From Fonticula alba (lineage: Eukaryota; Opisthokonta; Rotosphaerida; Fonticulaceae): a stretch of 25,776 nt of DNA. Shown here in pieces: positions 11,341 through 25,776 of the stretch (position 1 is the first letter of the stretch; each line of letters starts with the position of its first letter). The position numbers and the translations under genes are program-made. The notes beneath the pieces are model-generated. The model saw nothing but the letters and a program-made list of their open reading frames with translations. It did not search any database and was not told the origin of the DNA. The stretch spans positions 2,247,811-2,273,586 of the forward strand of contig NW_009242971.1 in the NCBI RefSeq assembly GCF_000388065.1, given 5' to 3'.

Positions 11341-12580
11341 TGCCCCACGCCTGCGCAACGCACAAAGGCACCTCCCGGCAGGCGGCATCCGAGCCCTGGT
11401 CCGTGGGTGTTGGCGCCCCGCGCCGGCGTACGTCCGCCCCGGGCGCTCCTGGACCCCCGGGGCCGGCCCCTCTCCCTCACATCTCCCGCGAGGGCGCTTG
11501 TTTTTTCTAGTTCCGCCCGCCCATGGCCCCCTCCTCGCCGCCCTGTCCGGCTGGCCAGCGGCGGGTGGTGCGTAGGTCTGACCCCCCCCCCCCCCCCGCC
11601 CCCCCGCCCCCCCGCCCCCCGCCTGCTGCGGGCTCATCCGAGCAGCCGAGCGCGATCATGTCCCGGCAAAGGCTCTAGAGCCCGGGCGCCGGCGACTTGG
11701 CGTGTGAGCACACCCTGAGAAGCCCGGCGACCAGGACCGCGGGCGCGCGAGACCGGGGCCCGCAGATCGGCCTGGTCCCAGGCAACAGGCCGTGGTGGGG
11801 GGACACATTTTTCCGGGGCTCCTCCTGCTGGCCCCTTCCTCCTCGGGGCTCGGGGTGGGAGCGCTTCGGCCGCGGCGCTGGCAGGCGGCGGGCGGAGGTC
11901 CCGCGATCTTGGGCCTCCCCCGCCCCCCGGCCTGGCCGCGGTCTGTCGCCGCCGGCTTTCTCGCTCTGACCTCCGGTCCCTGTGCTGCTCCCTCTTTCCC
12001 CAGGCCTCTTCCCTCGCGCACGGATGTGCATGCATCTCGGTTTTCATGCGCCGGAGACCCGGCGCGCGGCGGGCTCTCACACTCGGCGCCAGATGCAGAC
12101 AGGAAGTAGACGCGGCGGTGGGCCCCCGGCCATCTGAAAAGGCACACTGAACCCGGCCCTTGAGGGGAGCTCCCTGACGCATTCCTTGTGCGCGCGCGCG
12201 CGCGCGCCCGAGAGGCAAGGAAGGGCCGAGGCGGTGTGCCGGGCCGGACGCCGGCGCCAAGTCCGGCGCGCCGGCCTGGCTGGCGAAATATTGATGGCTG
12301 CGATCCGGGCGTCCGCCCTGCGTCCAACACTTTGGTCCCTTTCGGTGCGCAGGGACGGCCCAACGCGGCGGCCCCCCCCCCCCCGGGGGCACGCCCCCCC
12401 GGGCGGGGCCCGCCCCGCCGACCTGGGGCCTGCGCCCCCCCCCCCCCCCCCCCGTCCCCACTCCGCCCCGGCCTTCCGCCGGCCCCCCCCGCCCAATGGA
12501 GAAAATGACCCGCTCACCCTGGGCCGGTGTTCGAAGAAGGAAAAGCCATTGGAGGGTGGGCCGGGGGGGGGTGTTTGCCC

Positions 12581-12623
12581 CCGCCCGCCCGCCCGCCCGC
12601 CCGCCCGCCCGCCCGCCCGCCCG
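12581..12623. repeat. (CCCG)n tetranucleotide tract
   Basis: About ten consecutive CCCG units on the + strand. The complementary strand is (CGGG)n and could form G-quadruplexes. No coding significance is apparent; the poly-Ala/Gly/Arg ORFs crossing it are repeat translations. Confidence 0.85.
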
Positions 12624-12710
12624 ACTCCGCCCCCGCCCCCGATCCTGCCGGGAGGCGGTGGTACGCACCGCCGGAGAGACGGCATCCTGCGCCGGGCGTT
12701 CTTGAGCGCC

Positions 12711-12845
12711 CACATTCCAAGAAGGTCACGTAATTGCGCGGAATGGCATTCCAACAGGCCCCACGTGCGGCAATCACGTCCCCTCCAGAAGCTAGCCCAC
12801 AATCGGCCACTGGATTTGGCGCAGCCGGTGCCCACCGTATATTGT
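12711..12845. promoter_or_regulatory. Promoter-like motif cluster (TEA-type, E-box, TATA-like)
   Basis: Within 135 nt there are CATTCCAA at 12713-12720 and again at 12747-12754, a perfect inverted repeat GGAATGGCATTCC at 12740-12752, TCACGTAAT at 12726-12734, CACGTG at 12762-12767 and TATATT at 12838-12843. CATTCC/GGAATG is the classic TEA/ATTS (TEAD, Tec1-like) core. The cluster lies in the only intergenic space upstream of the PLEKHH-like gene, though about 2.5 kb from its ATG. Motifs this short occur by chance; the density is what stands out. Confidence 0.3.
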
Positions 12846-12975
12846 GTTGGCGGGAGGGGGGGGAGACAGGGCGGGAGGGAGAGCGAGAGCAAAAACCGGA
12901 GGGGGACGGGCGGATGTCCAGGGGGCGCGAGCGGGCGATGGGCCTCTGCTTGTGGCCCGGAGGGGCTCCACCCCC

Positions 12976-14007
12976 TCAGGGCAAGTACGCCAGCTGGCCA
13001 TCCGGCGTGCGGGTCACATAGTCCAAGTCCACGAGGTAGTCCACCACCGAGGCCACCTCGTCCTTGGTGGGGGGGCGGATTTGCGGGAACTTCAATTGCT
13101 GCCAGTTGGCAATCATGTCCCGCAAGGCCGCCACACTGGGCACCTGGCGGGTGATCTTCATGATGCGCACCGCCGTGGCTTGGTAGAATTGTCGGCGCCA
13201 GCCGCGAGAGCCATTGACCAGCGGCGGGGCCGTGGTGGCCATGGCCCCGGCCGAGGCACCAGGCAATTGCCCCGGCGCCGGGGACGTGGCAGCCGAGTGG
13301 GCCGCGGGTGCGGGCGGGGCGCTGGCGGCGCCGGGCGGGCTGGCGTTGGGCCCGGGGAAGGGCCGCGACGGGCTGCCGGTGGCCTGGCCGGCGCCGGAGG
13401 CCGTGGCCGCGGCCGCGGCCGCCGCCCTGGCCAAAGTCGATGCCAGGGACAACTGGTCCACGGCCCCCGGGCCTGGGGCAGTGCCGCTGCCCGAGGACGC
13501 CCCCGAGGAGGCGGTCGACGAAACCGTGGACATGGGCCGGAAGGACACGCTCGAATGGTCGGCCCCCTCGCTGGAGGCGGACCCCGAGCCGCCGGAGGGC
13601 AGGGTCGACAGGTCGTCCTCCATCGACATCGACCGGCCGGCCTCCGAGTCGACTGTGGCCCCCATCTGGAGGTCCAGCTCGGACACCTCCTCCAGCCCGG
13701 CCAGGCTGGCCAGCAGGTTGATGTTGAGCTCCAGCGCCGGGGCCGCCGGGGCGGGCAGATAGCCGGCCGTCGGGTCGGCGCCTTGGGTGTGGAGCCGGCT
13801 CCCGGCGGGGGCTGCCTGCATGTTGGCGACCCCGCTGGCGGGCGTGTCCGCAAAGAGGAAGCCATTGCCCCGGTAGGCCGGATCCTCGAGGGTGGCGCGT
13901 CGCATCGGGAAAAAGGCGATGTCCTCCTCGGTGCTGCTTGGGTCATCGTGTTACTTGCGGCGTGTGATGGGTGGGGGAAGGGGAGATGACGCAGGCCAGG
14001 TGCAGAT

Positions 14008-14094
<87 letters not shown>

Positions 14095-15489
14095 ATGTGT
14101 GCATGTGTACATGTGTGCATGTGTGCATGTATACATGTGTGCATGTGTGCATGTGTGCATGTGTGCATGTGTGCATGTGTGCGAACGTACGGATGATAGG
14201 CCGGATTCAAATCCAGCACTAGGTCCGGTCCCAAATCCCACAGGCACACGTCCGCCTGCTGGGGAGGCGGGCCTTGCAAAAGGATTAGCCCCGCCTGGCA
14301 GAGGGGGCCTACCTGGAGGAGGAACTGCAGGGGGTCTTGCAGCCCCGCATGCTCCATGAAGTGTCCCACCGAGGCCGGGCCCCAGATCGTCAGCAGGCGA
14401 AGGATCAAGGCCTGGTGCGCGGTGGCGTACACCTCCACCGGGGCCGGCAGCCGGGGGGAGGTCATGCGCAGGCACGCGCGCCCGGCGTCATGCAGCCAGG
14501 TGAGCCGCCGCCCGGGGAACCGTGACACATACTCCGTCTCGAAGTGAAGGACCACACCAAGCAGCTTGGTCGGTCAAATGCCCGGTCGTGGTTAGGCACA
14601 GCATCGGGGATGGGAGGGCACAGCAAGGGGCGCGACAGGAGAGCAGATGCGACATGCAGGTCAGGCACCTCGGCCGGCAGCTGCAGCGTCGTCGGCCGCG
14701 GGCCATCCAGCGGCCCGGGCGACAGGCCAGAGCGTGCTTGGATGCTCGGTGTCAGGGGAAAGCCAAAGGTGTCGCTCACGCCGGTGGTCGACGGGGCAAT
14801 CGAGGAGTTGGCTCGGCCCGGGACCATCGGCCAGAAGAAACGGTTGCACACGAGCACATGGAGCACCGGCGGTGGGGGCTGGCCTGCAGGAGCTCCGACC
14901 GAGGGAGACAGTGGCCCGTGTCAGGAGGGTGAGCAACGATGTCGGAGGAAGGACGGGCCGGGTGCACGGGCGGAAGCGGCAGCAGCAAAAGGGCCCCGAA
15001 TACCACATGCACAGAGGGCAGATGCACGGGCCAAAGGGGCAAAACATACCATCGCGCGGCTGGTATGCCGCCGCTCCGCGCAGCGAGAGCATCTGCTTGT
15101 TCAGGGTGAAGGATTGTCCCGCGTCGCCGAGCATTCGCCGCATGGGGTAGATGTAGTTGCGCCCACACAGGAGCCCAAGGATGTTGAGGTACCGGCTCTC
15201 GAAAGCCATCTGCGCATTCCACAGGGCCAGCACACGCTCCATGTCCGGCAGGGGATTGCGCAGGAGCTTGTCCGCTCGGAAGAAGGACAGCACATTGTGC
15301 AGGAACATGAGCCGGTGGTTCAGGTACCCGATGTAGCATTGCCGGAAGTGGGACTTGTTGCTGAGGAATTTGAAGAGAAGCGTCGTGGCGGCCTGGACAT
15401 TCTGAATGGCGTCTGGTTCATCGACATGCAGGGGCAGGGGGTTAGTCCCAGGCGAGCGGGGTATTTCTGCATCTGTGTATCTGTGTATC

Positions 15490-15555
<66 letters not shown>

Positions 15556-18500
15556 CATGGGAGAGGAGCGGGCCCAGGATGGGCGCAAGCTAGTCCTCCC
15601 GGACGAACCATTGTCCTCGCGTGGCTGAAAGCGCCCCAGGTGGCAGTCCTCGGTCAGCTTGAGGGAGAGCATCATCCCTCGAGGGGCGATACTGGACAGC
15701 TCCCAGCCGGCGAAGGAGAAGGCGATCAGGTGCATGGCAAAGGCCAGCTGCCGATAGAAGGGTATCAGGTGGTGCTCCGGGTCATTGAGGACCTCTCGAA
15801 AGGCCTTACCAGGCGAGGAGGGAGGACCCGCGGAGGGCATTAGCACGGCGCGAGGCGGGTGCGAGGAAGTGCGCGCGTGTGTGTTCGGGGCAGAGCTAAT
15901 CCGCGGAACGGAATTGCGTGTGCGTGTGTGTGTGTGCGTGCGTGCGTGTGTGACCCCGAGCTGGCGCACCTTGTCAATGGAAGCCGTGAACAGCGGCTCA
16001 TCATCGAAGAGGATGCGCACGCGTGACCGATGGCTCAGCAGCAGGCGACACATGTCAAGAACATAGGAGAAGGTGGTCTGGAAGGGGGCAGGCGCCAGGA
16101 GTCAGTCGGCAGCCTCGGCCGGGAGTGGGCGGCGGAGGGGGGACCAAAGAGAGACAGGGGAGAAAATGGAGACGCGGGAAGGGGGCACCTTGGCCGTGTT
16201 GCCCGGCTCGATGGCTCGAGCCTCTTGGGTGATGTGCGCCTGCAAGGTAGTCTGGAAGGAGGTCAAGCCCTCGGGCACAAAGCTGACCAGGTGGTAAATC
16301 TTGGATAGCTCTGCCCAGCCCAACACCAGTGACGGTCAGTGGACAGAGGACGGGGAGCGGGGGGGGGGGGGGCGGATGGCAGGCGGAAGCATGTGCATTC
16401 CGGAGGAGAAAGGAAGCGGGCAGGAGGAGGCGAGGGCATGCGCACCGGTTGTGGCATTCTGCCGGATGAGGGCCTCGGCCTCGGAGGAAAACAGCCGCAG
16501 ATGGTCCCCCACGAGGCTCTGCCGGACTTGGGCCAGCAGCTGAAGGAAGAGGTAGGACGGTCAGCAGGGCAGGAGGCGGGGAACCCCCCTTCGTGAAAAA
16601 ATAGAGCCCCCAGTCATCCGCGCATGCGATGTAGCAATGGCAGCGAGGGAAGGGCAGGGAACATTTACAGGCATTTGTGGGACCATGTAAGACCTCCCTC
16701 ACCCGGCCCGGGGCCAGGAGCACGCACCCGAGCGAGAGCGAAGGTATCCAGGAAGACCTCGGCGTTTTTGGCCTCGAATTCCAGGCATGCCTCGACCGTC
16801 TCGACGTAGCGTCCAAAGGGAAGGGTGCCGGCGGACATGCCAGGCCGAGCCCCGGACAACTCGCACTGCCGAAGCATTTCCGTCGACTTGGAGCTGTAGT
16901 AGCTGGCCGTCTGCCGGAGGAACGGCTCGACAAAGCAGTTCCGGAAGACGGAGCGCGGGTTGTCGCCGAGCTTGGACGAGTCCTCGAGCTCGCCGCCGGC
17001 ATTCTGTGCGCTGAAGAGCCGGCGCTCGACAAATTCTGCCACATTCAAGGCCATGGGCCAGCATGGGAGTAGGGGAAGGGAAGGAGGAGAGGACCGAGCG
17101 GAAGTCAAGCACGGCCGCAGAGGGGACGACAGTGCGACCGAAGGAGCGGCCCGGGGGGGGGGAGGAATGTTAGCCCCCGTCCGGCCGGGCGTCAGGGGGG
17201 GGGGGGGGAGAGGAAACACATGAAATGCCAACCCCACAACATACGGAGGGATCGAACAATGATGGCGATCAGGTTGAGGGCACTGCTGCCGGGCTGTGGA
17301 GAGACACCGGCGTGCGTGCTGGCGCCCGCCGTGGTGAAGGAGCCAGCCTCTTCGCGAAGTTGGCGCAGGCAATTCAGTAGGGCCCGGATGAGGGGGCCAT
17401 TTTCCTCCAAGCACATCGGATGGATGACTTTCCGGCTCCAAGAGTGCAGTGCAAGCTGCATGGCGCCAGTCCCACATGGACCCCATGTGTCAGAGGAGCA
17501 ACAGACGGGCACAAGGGGGGGGGGGGGGGCGGGCGGCAGTGCGCCACACCGGGGCGGAAAGGAGGACCCACCGAGAGACAAACAGGCAGACAGGCGCATA
17601 TGGACAAGCACGCACCTCTAGCAAGGATAGCCGTGATCGCGGCGAGGCAGATAGAGCCCGGTACTTGGCCAGTAAATGGGCATGCTGTTGTGACGGCGGC
17701 GGATGGCCAGCGCGGCCAGGGTCACTCGGGCCCAGAGAGGATGCGGACGCCGGGGCGGCTGTTCCCCCGGCTGCCACGTCCTTATGGTTGAGGCTGGCCA
17801 AGTGGGACTTGAGCAGGAGATTCACATGAGAGAAGGCCGCATCCAGGGACCGAGCACATGTGGAGAAGACAATCCACCGCATGGAGTACTCCCCCAGCAG
17901 GTAGGTGTCTCCCCGGGTGACTACCGCCTGCAGGGCCTTCACAACGAAGAAGGTAATATCCAGTCACGCCCCGGGGGGGAGGGGGGGGGGAGGGGCCAAA
18001 GAGAGGCATGTCAGGCCAAGGCCGTGTTGGGGAGGGGCTCATTCGCCAGGCTAGAGCGCGTACCCGGGCCTGGTCGGCCGCGATTTTGTGGAAGCAGGCC
18101 GAGAAAAGAAGGTGCAGTGCTTCGAAATGCCCGGCGTTGATCAGCTGGTGTACATCGCTTCGTAAACGCAGTGCGCGGGTCGGCGATGGTTAGCTCGAGG
18201 GCAGGGCCGTGCATGCATGCATGCATGTGTGCATATCTGCCTGTGTGTCTCCATGTATAGACATGTATGTGCGTGTGCGTGTGCGTGTGCGTGTGCGGGA
18301 ATGGGTGCAAAAGGAGGGGCAGAGGTGGGGGCGGCGGCGGCGGCGGCGGCGGCGGAAGGGGGCGCAAGTGGAGCTGAGGGCAGGGGGGCGGAGTGGGGGG
18401 GGGGGGGGATATGACAGCGGGAGCAGCGAATGCAAGGGGACGAAGGACGCACGAAATCCGCTCGGCCGCCGGCAAGGGGATATCCGTGAAGACCGAGTGT

Positions 18501-18628
18501 CGTAGAAGCGGTCCCTCGGGGCCGGGCTCCGTGGCAATACAGAACATGTTGTCCATGAAGCCCTGGATGCGTCCCCATGTCCGGCCGAATTCCGGGTCAT
18601 GGAGGCTGTTCAAGATGGTGGCCCACAT
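12976..18628 (-). CDS. Cullin, neddylatable scaffold of a RING ubiquitin ligase
   Basis: Cullins bind substrate adaptors at the N-terminus and an RBX RING protein at the C-terminus. Exons, 5' to 3': 18628-18453, 18157-18064, 17936-17616, 17455-17245, 17035-16728, 16539-16446, 16310-16189, 16077-15970, 15804-15609, 15412-15050, 14883-14669, 14564-14191, 13933-12976; sum 3540 nt = 1179 aa, against ~750-800 in most cullins. Recognisable in order: cullin repeats (LALHSWSRKVIHPMCLEENG; VEPFLRQTASYYSSKSTEML; SKIYHLVSFVPEGL; YVLDMCRLLL...FTASIDK), cullin-homology domain (LLFKFLSNKSHFRQCYIGYL; NRFFWPM; FPGRRLTWLHDAG), then WHB with ATAVRIMKITR, the neddylation lysine being ~K1120 (codon 13158-13156), 59 residues from the end. 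Residues ~880-1105 are an Ala/Gly/Ser/Pro insertion. The ATG at 18628 follows an in-frame TGA, which fixes the start. I cannot assign the subfamily; the first 90 residues are divergent. The acceptors at 14883 and 13933 each have an in-frame alternative. Confidence 0.92.
13934..14190 (-). repeat. Cullin intron 12 with (TG)n and TGTGCATG octamer array
   Basis: On the + strand a (TG)n run of about 78 nt (14015-14092) passes into roughly ten imperfect TGTGCATG/TGTACATG units up to about 14180. The donor is GTACGT at 14190 and the acceptor is CAG ending at 13934 (or AAG ending at 13937). The repeat is direct and lacks unique spacers, so it is a microsatellite, not a CRISPR. It translates into Met-His-Thr-Cys repeats that are not real protein. 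Confidence 0.85.
15413..15608 (-). repeat. Cullin intron 9 with a 59-nt (GT)n run
   Basis: The run is at about 15491-15549 on +, followed by a short alternating GC stretch. The donor is GTTCGT at 15608, the branch-like ACTAAC lies near the acceptor, and the acceptor AACCAG ends at 15413. The phase-1 junction gives DAIQNVQAATT, which continues the cullin fold. Confidence 0.8.
18158..18452 (-). repeat. Cullin intron 1 with ATGC, GTGCGT and GGC repeats
   Basis: Donor GTGCGT at 18452, branch motif CTAAC and acceptor GAAG ending at 18158 join in phase 2 (ERIS-DVHQL). On + it contains GCATGCATGCATG (18209-18225), (GTGCGT)n (about 18268-18296), (GGC)8 at 18331-18354 and a G run at about 18399-18408. 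Confidence 0.75.
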
Positions 18629-19410
18629 GGGAAGAGTGCGCAGCGCGCCGGGCCGGGCGGCGGCGGTGGCTACCGTGGTGCGGGGTCACCTGAGAGGAGA
18701 GAGAGAGAGAGAGAGGCCGAGAGGAAGGGAGAGAAGGGGCCGGCGCGCGACGTGCGGGGAAGGGTGGCAGGAGGCCTTCGCGTGGCCGAGGACAGGCGCG
18801 CAGGAGGCAGCAGGAAGACCGGGGCAAGCAGAAAGGAGCAAGGGAGGAGGGGCAGGAGGAAACTGGGGAAAGAGGGCCAGGAGGGGGAGGATGGTGCAGG
18901 CTGGCCGCATCGCCTTCCAGGGGCCGGAACCCAGCCGGCTCCCGATCGGGTTGGCCCTTCTGCGTGCGCCCCTTCGCTCCCTGCTCCGGCCGGGTGCCCA
19001 CCCAAGCCCGGCTGCCCCCTCCTCGCCCGTGGGCAGGGGAGATCCGGATCGGCGCTCTGGCCGTCGGCGTACATGACAAAGAGACACCTTCCCGCCCATT
19101 CTCCAGCCAGGCGGCAAGCGCCCCCGCCCCCCCGCCCCCCGCCCCCGGTGTCGGCCACCGTCGCCGACCGCCGCCCGCGCGAGAACCAGAACTGTCTCAG
19201 GGATCGGGATGTCAGAGCTGTGCTGCCAACGGATCGCCCGATTGGACATCGGCCCCCAGCCCACGATCTCGGCGCCCGAGCTGCCCGGCCTCGCCCCGAC
19301 AGCCGAAAGGGGCGCCGGGGTGCTTGCGTCTGCTGCTACTGCTGCGGCGATGGCATTCCCGTCGCGTTGGTTTTCGAGGCACAAGCATGCTCCCAAGCGG
19401 GGAGGAGTAA

Positions 19411-19442
<32 letters not shown>

Positions 19443-19634
19443 AAAACTCGCACGCCCCTCTGGCATGCATGCACAGGAGGGGAAATGGGAGGCTATCTAT
19501 TTCACGGGTCCGCCGCCGGGTGCATGCGCGCTCGGCAGGGAGGGCATGCCGGCGGACATGTGCGCAAATCCAAAGTGAGCATGAGGGGAGAGAAGGAGAG
19601 GCATGGATGCCGGAGGAGGCGGCAGCCGGTGGGA
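18629..19634. other. Cullin upstream region and NSMAF 3' flank
   Basis: About 1 kb between the cullin ATG and the NSMAF stop, both on the - strand. A CT-rich acceptor (CTCTCAG ending at 18690) and a GTACGC donor at 19072 would make a 383-nt 5'-UTR intron. The putative upstream exon contains a short out-of-frame ORF that would overlap the cullin start. No CTGAC branch motif is visible in the expected place, so this is weaker than the coding introns. A G run occupies 19414-19436. No protein family is recognisable. Confidence 0.35.
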
Positions 19635-25541
<5,907 letters not shown>

Positions 25542-25776
25542 GGCAATGAAGCGGGCAGAGCAGGCAGGGGAGCTGGAAGGGGAGGGCCGGCTCCGACTTA
25601 GGGCTGGCCCTGTTGGCAGTATCGGTGGCGGCGGCGGCGGCGGCGGCGGCGAAGGAACAGGAGCAAGAGGTGCGAGAGATCGCGATAGCCCGGCGGACAG
25701 GCGGACAGCAGGCGGAGGGCGCGGGGCGCGGCAAATGGAACGGGGTGAATGGGTGTGTGTGTGTGTGTGTGTGTGT
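25542..25776. other. Upstream region of NSMAF
   Basis: This stretch presumably holds the 5' UTR and proximal promoter. It contains (GGC)n at about 25627-25649 and a (TG)n run from about 25752 to the window edge. I see no TATA box, acceptor with branch motif or coding exon that I could support. Confidence 0.4.

Larger units (their letters stand above)
10782..12975. other. Region without a recognisable gene
   Basis: I find no protein family, tRNA or rRNA here. Contents: the gap and its duplicated flanks; a 43-nt G run at 11287-11329; C runs at 11581-11632, 12373-12384 and 12437-12453; an alternating GC run at about 12190-12207; a (CCCG)n tract at about 12581-12623; and a less GC-rich stretch with transcription-factor-like motifs at 12711-12845. 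Part is probably the 5' UTR and promoter of the PLEKHH-like gene, part the cullin 3' flank. Long ORFs here on both strands are Pro/Gly/Arg-rich and look spurious. Confidence 0.5.

Noticed and set aside
12520-12560. GTGTTCGAAGAAGG resembling a tRNA T-loop
   Set aside because: No acceptor-stem, D-arm or anticodon pairing could be built around it.
11634-12713. 359-codon minus-strand frame between PLEKHH-like and cullin genes
   Set aside because: Starts with GTG, is dominated by Arg/Gly/Ala from (CCCG)n and C runs, and has no recognisable domain.
12186-13154. 322-codon + strand frame
   Set aside because: Crosses the C runs, the (CCCG)n tract and the cullin 3' end in antisense; proline/arginine repeat composition only.
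14092-14180. Regular octamer array considered as a CRISPR or a His/Cys repeat protein
   Set aside because: Units are 8 nt with no unique spacers and continue a (TG)n run inside an intron; the encoded Met-His-Thr-Cys repeats are translations of a microsatellite.
14295-14312. GTAGGC...CCAG as an 18-nt intron in cullin exon 12
   Set aside because: Far shorter than any other intron here, a multiple of three, no stop, and the translated QFLLQVGPLCQAGLILL fits the cullin helix.

Overview
The window is nuclear DNA of a GC-rich eukaryote. It holds four multi-exon protein genes with about 35 short introns, usually 100-300 nt. The introns are full of TG/CA microsatellites and G or C homopolymers. All four proteins are typical opisthokont/amoebozoan families. 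The base composition and intron style fit a unicellular opisthokont such as the nucleariid-related slime mould Fonticula. That placement is recollection plus inference, not something the sequence proves.

Layout, left to right. (1) Positions 1-2988, + strand: a Ku80 (XRCC5) gene missing its 5' end, running through the vWA-like fold, Ku core and C-terminal domain to a tiny last exon that encodes an acidic/hydrophobic tail. (2) 3305-10208, - strand: a PLEKHH-like protein with coiled coil, two PH domains, MyTH4 and FERM; it converges on Ku80 across 316 nt. (3) 10209-12975: about 2.8 kb with no recognisable protein, containing a probable 5'-UTR intron, a 166-nt N gap flanked by a duplicated segment, and a small promoter-like motif cluster. 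(4) 12976-18628, - strand: a cullin of 13 exons with an intact neddylation site but a roughly 225-residue low-complexity insertion just before the neddylated domain. (5) 18629-19634: cullin upstream region and 3' flank of the next gene. (6) 19635-25541, - strand: an orthologue of NSMAF/FAN (GRAM/PH, BEACH, WD40) in 14 exons.

I built the exon models by hand. Every internal junction kept phase, and each coding sum is a multiple of three (PLEKHH-like 1793 aa, cullin 1179 aa, NSMAF 1275 aa after removing two artefacts). The models show one consistent splicing code: donors mostly GTGCGY, branch sites mostly CTGAC/CTAAC, and no adenine at donor position +4 in any of the 35 introns.

The genes have no evident common pathway: DNA end-joining, membrane/cytoskeleton adaptor, ubiquitin ligase scaffold and BEACH trafficking/signalling adaptor. 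I found no bacterial-type system, CRISPR array, transposon, tRNA or rRNA. The most consequential observations are two Illumina adapter fragments assembled into the NSMAF gene, one of which duplicates 168 nt and breaks the reading frame, and the unusual splice-donor consensus.
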